The notes: generated from the sequence alone by a model not told the origin. A DNA stretch of 64,000 nt from Dichetophora obliterata (GCA_963920525.1 OY986435.1:179398266-179462265), one strand, 5' to 3'. Shown: positions 11,448-23,351, numbered from the stretch's first letter. Translations and numbers: made by a program.

Positions 11448-12195
11448 TCTAATATATAAAATTCTTCTGTCACGGGGTACGTAATCGAACTCCTCCGAAA
11501 CGGCTCGACCGATTTTCATGAAATTTTGTATGTATATTTTGTAGGTATGAGAATAGGTCGTAAAGTATATTTCAACCTCCTACTAACAGTGGGCGTGGCA
11601 CCTCCCATACAACCCAAATTTGCGATATCGAATATCTTTGGAGTTATAAGCCGCTTAGCCTCGGAATTCGGTATTCGACAATTTACACGTGCCGCTTCGC
11701 AGATAAAATTTTGTGAGAGTTGGACAAGGGGGCGTGGCACCTCCCATACAACCCAAATTTGCGATATCGAATAGCTTTGGAGTTATAGGCCGCACATCCT
11801 TGGAATTCGAAATTCGACCACAATTTACACGTGGCGTTTTACTAATAAAATTTTATGGGAGTTGGACAAAGGGGCGTGGCACCTCTTATACAACCCAAAT
11901 TTGCGATATCGAATAGCTTTTGAGTCAATCAAACAAAGCAAACAAAGCCTCGGAATTCAGCATTCGAACTCAATTTACACATGCAGTTTTACTGATAACT
12001 TTGTATGGCGTTGGACAAGGGGGCGTGTCACCTCCCATGCAACCAAAATTTGAGAAATTCTACAGCTTTTGAGTTATAGGTCGCACAGCCATGGAATTGA
12101 GTATTCGACCACAATTTACATATACAGTTTCACTGATAACATTTTATTCGCGTTTGGCAACGGGGCCGCGGCAGCAACGCGCCGGGTTTAAGCTA
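11448..12195 (+). mobile_element. non-autonomous Helitron 1 of three
   Basis: The 5' TC at 11448 follows an A and is followed by TAATATATAAAATTC. The 3' side has CGCGCCGGGTTTAAGCTA and is cut one base short of CTAG by the start of the next copy. The interior has a ~140-bp unit with GGGCGTGGCACCTCCCATAC repeated at about 11592, 11731, 11873 and 12020. Confidence 0.75.
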
Positions 12196-12816
12196 TCTAT
12201 ATATATAAAATGGAATGTGTGTTTGTTTATTTGTTTGTTTGTACCTTATAGGAGACCAAACCTCTGGACCGATCTTCCTGAAAATTTCACAGCATTTAAC
12301 TGGGACTCTGGCATGATTAAAAGGGTACTTTTTCGACCGCGCCCACTTTTACGCCCACTTTTTTAAAATTATGTAATGGCTCCCATATAGTTTTTAAGAG
12401 ATTTACTTCAAATTGTATACACATTATACTCCAGGCGAGGTAGAAATAAACATTTCTTACGCCACGCCCCCTTTTACGCCCCTTTTCACGCCAAATTTAA
12501 GTTTTAAACTTTTTGTTCTCTGTACAAATTTGTTCCTTCCAACGGATTATTTTTTATTTGGTAGTATATTGCTCTTAATACTGTTAACGTCGCCATATTA
12601 CTATGAACCACGCCCACTTCACCGCCCCCTTTTTTAATTCAGATACTTACTTATACCACTAACAATGTTTGCTATACAAAATACTTTTTTTGTAATATGT
12701 ATTTACCTAAAGTTTTATATAGTTTTTATCTACAGGTAAGGTAGCCATAGATTTTTTATTACCAAATCCCCCTTTTTCGCCCCATTTTACTTTAATTATA
12801 ATAAATCTGCTTTCAA
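12196..12816 (+). mobile_element. non-autonomous Helitron 2 of three
   Basis: It starts TCTATATATATAAAATGG directly at the end of Helitron 1, with a TTTGTTTGTTTG tract and an ATAGGAGACC block as in Helitron 3. No hairpin or CTRR end is visible before Helitron 3 begins, so the 3' part is lost. No coding capacity. Confidence 0.75.
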
Positions 12817-13931
12817 TCTATATATATAAAAATGAATGTCTGTCTGTTTGTTTGTTTGTTTGTGCTTTATAGGAGGCCAAACCCTTGGACCGATCTTCCT
12901 GAAACTTTCACAGCATTTTACTATGAATCTGGAAAGAATAAAAGGCTATATGAAGTTTTTATTTGACAAAGGGGCGTGGCACTTCCCATATAACCTAAAG
13001 ATTTAAATCGCCATATTTTGGGCATTTTTTGACCTACGTTGATGCTATTTGGTACATATGGTATTGGCATAGTTAGGAATACGTACCAGGAGAAAAGTGG
13101 GTGGGACCACGCCCCTTTTTAGGAAAATTAAAAATCACAATATAGTCTTAACTACTGGACCGATCATCATTAAATTTTCACAATAGGATATTCTTACGAA
13201 ATAATAAATTCTTGACTATATAAAGTTGTGAGTGGACGAAGGGGCGTGGCCTCGCCCATATAACCCAAATTTTAAAATCATCATATCTTGGGCATTTTTT
13301 GACCAACGGCGGCAGTATTTGCTATATATGGTATTAGCATGAATAGAAATACGTACCAAAAGAAAAGTGGGCAGAGCACGCCCCTTTGTTTGCGATATAT
13401 TGGAGGCTGGACCTGATAACCGATCTTAAATTTTCACAGCGTTCAGCTTTGACTCAGGAATACTTATTACATGATAATATTTTTCGACCATGCACACTTC
13501 TGCACCTACTTTTTTACTACGTTTATTAACGGCTATACCACAAATCATGTCATTAAAATCATTAAAATACATATTAATTAAAATAGTGGGGTAGCTCAAC
13601 TCTCTTTCTTCTACCACTGTCTTCAAAACAGCTGATTTTATAATACGTGTTAATTAAAATAGAGAGTGGGGTAACCCCATTCTCATTCTCCCACAACAGA
13701 CTGCGAAACAGCTGATTGTGTAATTGCTGCTTTTCGATTGGTCTAAAAATAAAAAGGGGGAGCATGAAGCAAATTACATGCGATTCAGCGCTGAATTCTA
13801 ATTGGTTTACAACAAAAAAAGAGGCGAAGCATTGCAATAATAAAATTAAATAAATAAATTTTTGTAAATATATAAATACTTTTAATTTTATTTTAAACGA
13901 GGGGGTAGCGAAGCACACCGGGTTCAGCTAG
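12817..13931 (+). mobile_element. non-autonomous Helitron 3 of three, both ends intact
   Basis: The 5' TC at 12817 follows an A. The 3' end reads GCACACCGGGTTCAGCTAG, with CTAG at 13928-13931 followed by T, the canonical Helitron terminus and target. Paired inner blocks with GGGGCGTGGC occur at 12971 and 13240. The open frames at 13426-13918 on the minus strand have no known domain and are judged chance. Confidence 0.85.
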
Positions 13932-14343
13932 TTACTGTATAATATACTGAAATTATCTTACACCACAAAATAAATAAAAATATGTGTACTAGTGCTTACC
14001 AGTATTTTTAAATTTATGTAAATAGAAACCTTACAATATTTCGCCATAACAAAAAATGGACTTGCCCACTTTCAAAATAAACGGCTCATATAAAATGTTA
14101 TATTCGTTTGGCATGAAAATTCTTATTTGGCAATAAGGCGGTGTGCAGCAGGACAATGTCTGCCCGGGATTGCAAGTAAGTTATAAAATTCTGCGAAGTT
14201 CACGGTAAAAATTACTCGTAAAATAACTTTTTTAAGCCCAATAAATGGCCTAAATTTTGCGCACATAAAATGACAAAAAATATTTTGGTGTTTCATCAGC
14301 TACATAGACCGGGGAGATCAAACAAATATGCAACACTGCCTAA

Positions 14344-15345
14344 AACAACACTGCTTCTGTGAAATCTGCTTCCCTTAAATTAAAAAACTGTTGCTTCAAT
14401 TCATAAGCATGGATTTTTCTATATTCTATAAAGGTTTCTCCTTTATGTAGAGAATTCTTACATGATTTAACGACCTCACGTCTTGATGTCGTTGCAGCGT
14501 TATCAAAACAGCTTCTTAGTTTTGAAGACAAATTTTTACTTTAATATAAGACAGTAAGATAGGATAAAAGTTAAATTTCCAAAAATTGTAAACAAGCAGA
14601 AAAAATTTGAAGAAAAACTTTATTGATACCAAGTACGCTTGTAACATTCTACAGCATGATTTCTTAAGTTTGGAGATATATTAGTTACAATACTTGGACA
14701 TTTCATAGAAATACATGTAAGTTTATCTTTTTTTGTACACCGCAAGGGATTTATTTTAAGGGTGTTTTTCTTATATTTCTAGAAAAAATGCTTCAAAATT
14801 ATTTAAAAAGTGAACGATTCTTAATGAATCAAATTAAGCGACGATTGTTTAACAACTGCGATGGTCGAATGGATAAGCCCATGCACTTACACTCACGCGG
14901 CCGAAGTTCAAGTCTCCGGATTATGGTAACTTTTCAATTTAATTAATGTTAATAATAATAATTATAGTGAAATTTGCAGTTTTTCTTCAGTTCAAAAATC
15001 ATAATTCTCACAGGATGATGTTTTAAAATCTTAAAAAGGTGTTTTTTTTTGCAAAATTTCCAAAAGTTTTCTAGGGATTCGATGAAAAATTTTTATTTTC
15101 AGAGAAAATATTTCTCATTGTTATAGCCCATGATTAATAAACGGTAGAAAGTTTCTTATTTTAAGAGAAAATGCTTCTCTTAGTTGTAGAAGATGATAAA
15201 TAAAAGGTAGAAAAACTTACTAAAATGTAATAAGATTTCAACACAATTTCGCAGAGTTTCTTCAACTTAGCGAAATAGTTAGTAAATGATTGGATATTTT
15301 TCCTAAAATATTACCCACTTCTGGAGTCAATTTAACGAAAAATAG
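14344..15345. other. DNA inserted in or diverged within family P, no gene
   Basis: Copy 2 of family P is nearly continuous across this point, so the kilobase is an insertion or a private expansion. It holds a tRNA-like block (14853-14930) and two related stretches with AGAAAATATTTCTC/AGAAAATGCTTCTC near 15100 and 15165. No protein domain seen. Confidence 0.4.
14853..14930 (+). tRNA. tRNA-like sequence, probably a pseudogene or SINE head
   Basis: GATGGTCGAATGGATAAG resembles an A box of the serine/leucine type, and GAAGTTCAAGTCTCCGG resembles a B box at suitable spacing. I could not draw a full cloverleaf with a paired acceptor stem, so a functional tRNA is unlikely. Confidence 0.25.
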
Positions 15346-15439
15346 ATACAAAGTACTCACTTGCAATTTAGGGTTCTCGAAACTATGACAAGTACTCAAT
15401 CTACCCATAAGCAACAACCCAAGTCAATGTGAATGCTCC

Positions 15440-16800
15440 TAATATTATCTGCCGTATTACAATCGACTGAGATAAAATTTGACAGTAAGTGTATTTCGAG
15501 TAGAAAACTTTAACACTGGTACTGATTTTAATCCAGTATATTTTATTAAGTGGAAAAAATCCAAACATATTATTTACAAACATATTTTCAATTTATTTCA
15601 TCTCTAAGCTACTACCCTAGCTGTTAGTTAAAAAACATACAATAAAATAATCATGAATAAAAATTCCTTTTTTCTTTTGCAAATTTTTTATGTTTACACA
15701 AAACTTGTTTTTATAAGTTATTTTACGCAAAACAATTATATTCCAAATAATTCGTATAACTCCCATTCAAGTAGTAGTCAAGAAGTAGTCAAATGCATCG
15801 TAGAAAAACTCGTAGTATGAAAAAATATAATATTTACGAAATTGAGGGTTCATTCGATGAAAAGACGTCAAAATTTTTTGAATAACATTTTCATGTTTTT
15901 AAATGATTTTCTTTTTTTTTTGGATTCGCCCGGAAGTAAGAATCTTCCAAAGATACGTATACCCGACCTATACGCATGCACGATTTACATTCTGGATCCT
16001 GCCCGGATCAGCCGGGACAGACAGAATACACCTACGTACTAAAACATGCCCCCTATTGGCAATTAGTATTTTCCGCTAAGCACATTAATTGGCTTTTCAG
16101 CTGAATTCAAAAGTTGAATATATATCAAACGCGTGTTTAAGTATATTTGATTCTATATAAATAAGCAACAACGAATTAAAATAATAGTGATTATTAATTT
16201 AAGGTACTCAAAATTACAATCCTGAGTTCAAAAGCAATCCAAAACACTGTACTCATTTTAACTGTTTTGCGCCCATGTCCAAATGAGATACATTTCATAT
16301 TCGCCAAATCAAAATCCCAATTAGTAGGATATGCATTTGGACCAACGCAGGCATAAACTTGTATGGAAAAGAGATATACTCTGGCACACCAATCCAAGTG
16401 ATAGTGTGAGGTCAGTCTCATTTCAAATCAGGATGCGACGTGAGCACGTAAATCACAATTCGATTAAAAATTAAAATATTGTAAAATTAAATGGCAAGTT
16501 TTGAAAAACGATTCATATTTGATGGTATTTACTTTATAAAACATAATATTGAGACAAAAAGGAGAAACAGAATAATCTCAATTAGCGATATTACATTGTT
16601 ATAAACTTCGTTAGCTATAATAGGATGAAGTTAAATTGATTTGAATATTTAAATGTTATATAATTTTCCGTTTTAACCCGAATCTGAGTAATTTTTTTTT
16701 TTAATTTTCAGAATGACCAGTTAACGCAAATATAAAATGGTTTAAACTATTAAGCACATTTTAAGTTAAGATTTGGGTTAAGACGTCTACCGAATCAGAA
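15440..16800. other. AT-rich DNA, no gene recognised
   Basis: A less AT-rich tract lies at 15930-16070, with a GGATCCTGCCCGGATC block, but no domain is recognisable in any frame. The open frames at 15842-16042 and 16194-16421 have no family resemblance. Confidence 0.4.
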
Positions 16801-17460
16801 AAATTAATCATGTTGAAGTTATTATTGAAATCACTGCACATACATCGTAAGGTACATGAAGAGCGTAATTAGAATTGCACTGACTCAACTTTAAAAACAG
16901 AAAATGTCTAGTTTCTCTACTTGGGATGTTAAAATTTAGAGCTGAGATGAGATATTCCGAATTAATCCCACCACGAAGTAGTTTATACAGAAACATGACA
17001 CTAAGCATCATTCTTCTGCTTCTTAGGGAAGGTAGTTAAATAATCTTAAGGCGTATTTCATACGATGGAAGCATAATATTGGGATTCCAACGACTGTGAC
17101 GTAAAGCAAAAAGTAAAAACTGTTTTTGAACGCATTCTATGGCGTCGGTGTAGACATTATATTGTGGGTTCCATATAACTGATGCATATTCAAGAATTGG
17201 CCTTACGAGAGAGGTATATAATAATTTAGTAGTAAAGGAATCACTGAATTCTTTAGCCCATCTTTTAATGAAACCTAGGACTCCTCTTGTCTTATTTATC
17301 ACCATATTAACGTGGAGATTGAAGCGAAGTTTTGAATCCATAATAACACCAAGATCGATAAAACTGTAAACTATTTCTAAGTTAGTGTTATTTATAGTGT
17401 AATTTATGTTATAAGCAGATCTACGCGAGAAAGTAATTTTGATTGTGAGCTTTTTAGAAC
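16801..17460 (-). pseudogene. LINE reverse transcriptase, C-terminal remnant (Jockey/CR1-like)
   Basis: The minus-strand reading shows the region after the palm of a non-LTR retrotransposon reverse transcriptase: an IDLGVIMDSKLRFNLHV block, NKTRGVLGFIKR, then LVRPILEYASVIWNP and a VQKQFLLFAL segment, followed by a LPSYEIRLK block. The continuation FLYKLLRGGINSEYL, then FNIPSRETR, lies in another frame below 17011, so there is at least one frameshift. The catalytic YADD part, the endonuclease and any ORF1 are missing, as in a 5'-truncated copy. The clade call rests on motif resemblance only. The inverted element starting near 17447 abuts or cuts its 5' side. Confidence 0.8.
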
Positions 17461-17925
17461 AAGTAAGCTTGAGGAAGGCCACAAGCACAACAACAACTAT
17501 AAAGTAAATCACACATCAGACTAGACAGAACTGTTTCGGAGGCTGCTAAGCCTCGCTCTTCAGTAGTTTCAGTGATTATATGGCCAACCCACTGTAAAAC
17601 TTTTATATGATTTGGCACTTGTTCGAACAAATTCGTAAGAATTTAATGTTCTCATCAGCCTTTTAATCATATGGCATTAAAAGAGTAGTTATGTTTAGAT
17701 CAAGCCTTTTAACTCTACCAGGTTGCCGTTTGTTCTAGTTGCTTCTTATTTTGTCGCTATTCATTCGAATTCGAAGAGTCTGCAGAAATAAACTTAAGCA
17801 GTGGGTTGGTCACAGCTTAATCACTCAAGACTACGGAAGAGCGAGGTTTAGCAGCCTCCGAAACAGTTCTGTTTAGTCTGCTGTGTGATTGCCTCTATAC
17901 AGAGTTGTTGTTGTTGCCTTCTTCA
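17447..17925. mobile_element. family X element with both arms (CAACAA-rich)
   Basis: The left arm (17447-17590) and right arm (17793-17925) are inverted: AACTGTTTCGGAGGCTGCTA pairs with its complement near 17850, and CAACAACAACT pairs with AGTTGTTGTTG near 17907. Other copies are at 20354-20445, 56110-56175 and 57540-57900. No coding capacity. Confidence 0.65.
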
Positions 17926-18037
17926 AACTAAAAACTAAAAAAATCATGAAAAATTCAAATAAAAGATCACAATTAACTATCATGTTTTATTTGGTAATGA
18001 CGATTCAATTTCAACAGATAGAAATTTTCTTCAACTG

Positions 18038-18559
18038 CACGGTTAGAAATCTTGGAATATATTTTAATACAAGCAAAGTAGTAAAAAGATTTTTAATTAA
18101 AAAGTATTAAATTTAATACTTCTTAATTGATTACAAAATTTTTAAATATACTTTTTTCTTACATTTTAATACAATTAAAATATTACAACGATATTTAATA
18201 CCCTTGGAATCAATGTTGGAATCTATACTATTGTGATATTATATTTACTTTTTAAGACATGCTGTGTTATATTTCAATACAATTTTGTATTAAATTTAAA
18301 TGCATTTCATATATTACAAAGATATTTTATACCCTTTGGAATCAATTTGATACTATATTTACTATATTTTATAATATTTTAATATATTATATTTAATTTG
18401 TAATACAAAATCAGAATTAAAAATTAGTAAAATCTGAGCATTAAATTTCAATACTTTTTTTATTAAAAATTAATATTAATATTTGGGCAGCATTTTATTT
18501 TAATACAATTTTCGTGTGGTCATTAAGTATTAAAATGTATTCCAAAATTTCTAACGGTG
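18038..18559. mobile_element. 522-bp MITE
   Basis: The ends CACGGTTAGAAATCTTGGAA and (reversed) CACCGTTAGAAATTTTGGAA are inverted for about 35 bases. The interior is almost pure A/T with many TTTAATAC motifs. Target duplication not resolved. Confidence 0.65.
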
Positions 18560-19169
18560 TGGGCATTTACTTTCCTAGCACTAGTGAAAAAGTTTCCGAA
18601 TGGCACACAGCGTTACACTGCTTTTCTGATTCTTTCTACGATTAATATTTAATTTGTTTCTGATTTACAAAATAAGTTTAAAAACATACATAAATACACA
18701 AATCATTACCCAATTGAATGGAAAAAATATCACGTTCGAAAGATCACGTATCGACTCAGATTATGATTAAAAAAAATAAATACAGAAAATATTCGAACCA
18801 AATATCTACATTATAAAGTAACATTAGATTCTGAGATTAGTTGCACTAAGAAAATTGTGACAGATATCTCTGAATTCTTCCTTTCATTATATAGCCACGA
18901 AAACTACCTCCATTTTCGTCCCATTCGAATTGTTTCTTTTTTCCGAGTACCTTCGAAGCGGGATTATGGCTGCTATAAGCTTTGGCACTAATTAAAGTGC
19001 TACTTAAGAGCTATAATGTAAAGGAAAACGAAAATAAAATATGTTTAACAGTGCCTTTTTTTAATTTTAAATGTGCGCGACGATTACGTTTGACTAATGG
19101 GAATGCCCAAAAATGTTCAAAACTTCAGGTGATTAAATTATTTTTTGTGAAAATTTTAAAACTTAACCA
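18560..19169. other. AT-rich DNA, no gene
   Basis: No domain or inverted-repeat element recognised. The open frame 18982-19200 has no family resemblance. Confidence 0.4.
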
Positions 19170-20215
19170 TTTTCATTACTCTGGCATTAGTATGGTATGA
19201 AAAAATAAATAACGAGAAAATGATAGCTTGTACGGGCTCATCTTTTGAGGTTCCTCAAAAAATGACTGAGCCAACATTTTTTTCCGATCGGAAATGGGGA
19301 ATATCTGCCTCATTGACCCTAATGAGGACTTTTGCAAAAGTTTAATGAAACTATTCTACAGCTCACTCTGAGTGACTCCTACGTGCGTGAGGAGGTACTA
19401 ATATTTTTTTACTCCCAATATTTTTTCAGAATCTATATGTCCTATATGTCAAATTTCTAGGGGCTACCCTATAAAATTCCCTCTTTTTGAAAAATCGCTT
19501 AGAAGCTTATAGCTCTCCAAGGGTTCCCCCTAGAAGGTTTAGATATATGAGCAGGTCATAGCTATTATGTTATGCCTAAATTTTTTCGGAACTTAACTGT
19601 GCCCTATCTTTCCCCTCTTTTGATTTTCCCCTACAAAAATTTGGTAAAATGCAAAATTTTTAAAACAAAAAATGCGTAATAACTCCCTTGGCGTGACTCT
19701 TGAAAGGTTTGAATGCATAAGCATGTGCCAAATTTTTTACCCCCAACATTTTATCCAAACATATCTATACGGTTCCCCCCTTTCAGGTGCTCCTATACAA
19801 AAACTTTTAAAAATTCCTATACAGATTTGAAGTCTTCCTATATGGTCGTATTATAGATGGAGTCTCATTAATTTTTAATAACTAATATTTTCTTCAAGCA
19901 ATCCTTACCCCCATCTGCCCCATATCAGATAGAGGACAGGTATGTTCGAAAAAAAATTTTCATTCAAAATAACTAGAACCTGCTCATACATGTTCAGAAA
20001 AAATATTTTAAGTTAAGAAATAATAGGAATTGAAAGTTGAAGTGAATTATTTTCTTTAAATTTTTTTAAAAGTCCCCCCCTTTAGGGCCGATGAGGCAGC
20101 TAATACCCACCTCGGATCGGAACCGAATTTTGGCTCAATCAATTTTTTTTTTAATAACCTCACAAAATGAGCTATCATTTTCGAAAAAACGCGCACTAGT
20201 GCCAGGATAATTTTC
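19170..20215. mobile_element. ~1.05-kb long-TIR element
   Basis: The left arm (19170-19330) and right arm (20060-20215) are inverted: AAAATGATAGCT with GGGCTCAT near 19217 pairs with ATGAGCTATCATTTTCG near 20168, and CTGGCATTAG pairs with CTAGTGCCAG. The middle has several C-run/G-run tracts and no coding frame. Confidence 0.6.
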
Positions 20216-20337
20216 ATACAGCCACTTTGTATGGCAAGTAGGCGTGGTTTTTATCCGATTTTGACGAATTTAAAATTTACGGCAAAGCTTATGAACGAAA
20301 CTTCTAATCATTATAGTAATTTTTGAGGAATTACAGG

Positions 20338-20461
20338 AATTAAATTGCGAGCTTAAGAACAAGTAAGTTTTTAAGAAGGCAACAACAACAACAACAACTC
20401 TGTATGGAGTCAATCGCTTAGCTTACTAGACAGTCTGTTCATTTCAGCTCGCAATTTAATT
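20338..20461. mobile_element. short family X copy framed by a perfect 16-bp inverted repeat
   Basis: AATTAAATTGCGAGCT (20338-20353) and its exact complement (20446-20461) enclose the family X core (AGAAGGCAACAACAACAAC, ACTAGACAGTCTGTT). The whole unit is 124 bases. Confidence 0.65.
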
Positions 20462-22610
20462 AGTGTAATAAATTAATAGATCATAAAATTAATTTACTAA
20501 TTTTTGAGGAATTATCAGAGGTTTTACCGTTTTGATAAAGACACTTTGCATGAGAGGCTCCTCTAGACCTTCATACAAATGTAAAATTTTTTCAGTTTTT
20601 TCTGTGTCGAAAAATGGAGAATATTATTTAAAATTGTTTGTTTTGTGGCAAATTATATTTTTACAATAATTCCTTCAAATATAAAATATGACAAAGTTGG
20701 AGTTTTTAATTATGTAGCAGCCGATGACGTTCATATTGACCTCATAAATAAACCGAAAATATTAGTTTATTTGAAAACAACAATTTAAAGCGTGCAACCG
20801 CGGCTATAACTTAAATTTTATTTTTGTTTTACATGAAACCAATTATTCTCTTGCTTATAACTTGGGTGGTATTGGTACTTATTAAAGATGGCAGATAATA
20901 ACTTATAATTACAAAAAGAAAGCTAATAAAAAATTAAAAATATTTGTTATCTTTTTCAACATATTTTTATGTTAAAATTGCAGATTTATTATGGCCGATA
21001 AAAACTAAATTTTGTATTAATCACTTTTGTACTTCCTTTTAGAACAGCGGCAAGAGCTTTGAAGTAAACCTTAAGTGATAAATGATAGCAACAACCCAAC
21101 ATTACAGTGAATAAAATCCCAACACATAATATTTCCTTAAGAACTCACTCATGAGTCGACTACCTGGTGTGTTAAAATCACCAAAGGCATTAAACTGGGT
21201 CAAATGAAGCATTATTCTGACGTTAATTTTTTTTAAATAACTGCATTTTGTGTATGGTAATAAATAAGAAATAAGACTCATGTATGTTATATATGCATTA
21301 CCGCATGTGTAGTTTAAAATCTTTGACTCTTATTGTAAGCGGAAGATAAACAAATTACAATGATTAAAAATAATTAAGCTTTTTTAAAATAAAAACCAAA
21401 TTTGATCATGTTATTTTGCAAAATAAAATCAAAGTTGATTTTGGGCTGAGTACCTGCTAAATCGGCTTCGTACATTAATCTGTAAAAAAGTGTGCCCTTT
21501 TTTTGTTTTTGCCATAAATTGCCAGTGCAGTATTTATAATGGACGTTTTAAGGCGGAGAAAGGCTAAGAGATAATCTTTTGAAATATTTGCAATGCGTAA
21601 ATTATTGATTTTCAGGAAACAGAAGTGCCATCATGCACATAAAATACATGGGTAGAACTCCAAGAAGTTAAAAAAGAGCAGCCAAAAAAATTATTCTTGC
21701 CAAGAGATTAAAACGAAAGATACTTGAGTAAAAATATCGAAAATGCTTTTGGCTCAATTTTACGTTTATGCGTAATGTGCTAACTGTTAAATTGCCAGTT
21801 AAATGAAAAAGACTTTCTTGAGCTTTTTTCGGCAAATTCTTGGCGAAGTGAAAAAACAAATGAAAAGTGAATAATTTTAAGTAACGATTAATGAACTCAA
21901 TTTGTTGGCATCATTGCAATTTTTTTTTTAAAAAGAAAGTGAGCTCTTAACGACAACAACAATAACAACGACGAAAGCCAAACAAATAAAACGGTAGTTC
22001 TTGAGAAAAAAACAAAAAACAATGAGTTCTTTTTGATTAAACTGATAAAAATCCACTTATGAGCAAGTGTGCCAATTTAAGCATTTCATGTGGATTAATT
22101 CTTCAAAACTTTCTTTGTGCAACGTCTGCCCGACACTTTTTATTGCTAATCGGAAACATTGTTTTATTTGACTTCAAATTCCAACTTCAATTGGTTTTCT
22201 CAAACAAAAACTTCGACACCGAAAACGTTATCAAGCATTTAACACCTTAGGTCATTGTTTGTGCCAAAGTTAATTCCAATAACTATTCCGAATTGAAATT
22301 CCGAAACGTGGAGCTTTTGAATCATCTCACGTGCCAATTTTTATAGATTTGCATTGCTGTTTGAGTCGAATATTCTCTCTATTCTTGTTGATAGGTCGAA
22401 CTATTTAAAGCAGAAATTGTTTCTCCAACAAGCCATATCTCTTTATTTTTGACTCTCTTTATTTTTGACTAAAGCCATATTTCTGCTTCAGAAAACCTTT
22501 ATGAGTACGGTGAAAACGTTAGTGAGTTACTAACAGTTTACTCACAGAAGCAAGCTTATTTTGTAACAAGGTGCTTATTTAAATTTATCAGAACTTGAAA
22601 TATAGAAATA
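20462..22610. other. AT-rich DNA, no gene recognised
   Basis: Both strands were read. No protein domain, tRNA-like or inverted-repeat structure is convincing. The open frames at 21668-21859 (-) and 22059-22250 (+) look like chance. Confidence 0.4.
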
Positions 22611-23084
22611 AAGGGTCCGCCATCTAACGATTTTTTTTCAACTAGTGCTTTTTTCGTGAATGGTAACACTTAGCTCATGTCTGATTTGACAGATAATTAG
22701 TTTTATCCTTCCGCTGAACGAATATGGTTGTGTATACGCTTGAACAAAACGAGTCACTGTTTGGTGCGGATTTTGGTCCAGAGGCATAATTGGGCCATTT
22801 TTCTTCGAAAATGAGCAAGGAGTGGCCGCTACAGTCAATGGCGATCGTTATCGGGCCATGTTGTTCACAAAAATTGAAGAGGAGGATGTTGGCAACATTT
22901 GGTTTCAACAGGACGGCGCTATGTGCCACACAGCCGAAGCTACACTCGATGTTTTGCGCCCTGTTTTTGAAGATCGCATTATCAGCCGCAGAGCTGATGT
23001 CGTTTGGCCACCTCGGAGCTGCGATTTGACACCGTTGGACTATTATTTTTTATAGAATTTTCAAAAAAAAGTTATATGACCCTT
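22611..23084 (+). mobile_element. mariner A, internally deleted (DD41D)
   Basis: The ends AAGGGTCCGCCATCTAACG and GTTATATGACCCTT are flanked by TA on both sides (22609-22610, 23085-23086). The 474-bp element fuses the first codons of the transposase (around VVYTLEQ) to its catalytic core and lacks the C-terminus. It belongs with mariners B and E. Confidence 0.85.
22733..23055 (+). pseudogene. mariner A transposase remnant
   Basis: After the N-terminal stub, the reading joins the central core: RVTVWCGFW, VNGDRYRAML, WFQQDGAMCHTAEA with the second catalytic aspartate, and VVWPPRSCDLTPLDYY with the third. Forty-one residues separate the two aspartates, the spacing that defines the DD41D (rosa) group of the Tc1/mariner superfamily. 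The DNA-binding domain and first catalytic aspartate are deleted, and a stop follows shortly after LDYYFL. A 12-base in-frame deletion after AML is shared with mariner E. Confidence 0.85.
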
Positions 23085-23351
23085 TACTATTCGTCTACTT
23101 TAGTTAAAGGTAAAATCAAATATACACATGTGGTTGAAACAGCTCTACCCTCATACCGAAGACTTTATAACTATTTATAATATTTATAGTATAAATATAT
23201 TTATTTATAAAATCGATGTTCACACTGATAAATCGACCGAAAAAACGACATGTTTTCAAATCTTTAAATGCGCATTCGGTGCAAAAAAGGATACATTAAT
23301 GTTTTTTTTTTTCTTTAATTACTTAGGATTGAATGCTGATAAAAACTGCAT

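Larger units (their letters stand above)
6663..14091. mobile_element. element Q: 7.4-kb TIR element inserted in family P copy 1
   Basis: The tips ATATGAGCCGTTTATTTTGA (6663) and its complement (ending 14091) are inverted over about 40 bases, through AAAGTGGGCCAAGTCC. They interrupt family P exactly where copy 2 is continuous, which proves insertion. A partial copy of the tip motif lies at 6840-6875. The interior holds a MITE, a Helitron, a SINE, family R and three more Helitrons. I found no transposase of its own, so the class is unknown. The sequence around both tips is TATA, compatible with a TA or TATA target. Confidence 0.6.
5797..15439 (+). mobile_element. family P TIR repeat, copy 1, heavily interrupted
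   Basis: The left end (GTATTCACACTGACTT, then a GGGTAGATTGG tract) and the right end (ACCCAAGTCAATGTGAAT, 15418-15435) are inverted to each other. Subterminal blocks match copy 2 at 58475-61511 in reverse. Shared internal landmarks are GGTAATTTAGTTCATAT at 6318 and 6582, and the junction near 14170 with CTGCGAAGTTCACG. The element is split by a hAT end (5969), a 7.4-kb TIR element (6663-14091) and about 1 kb of other DNA (14344-15345). No coding capacity of its own was seen. Confidence 0.65.

Noticed and set aside
13574..13918. 114-codon open frame on the minus strand
   Set aside because: It covers the non-coding 3' part of Helitron 3; no domain.
16194..16421. 75-codon frame on the minus strand, fairly normal composition
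   Set aside because: No domain or supporting signal; not strong enough to call a gene.
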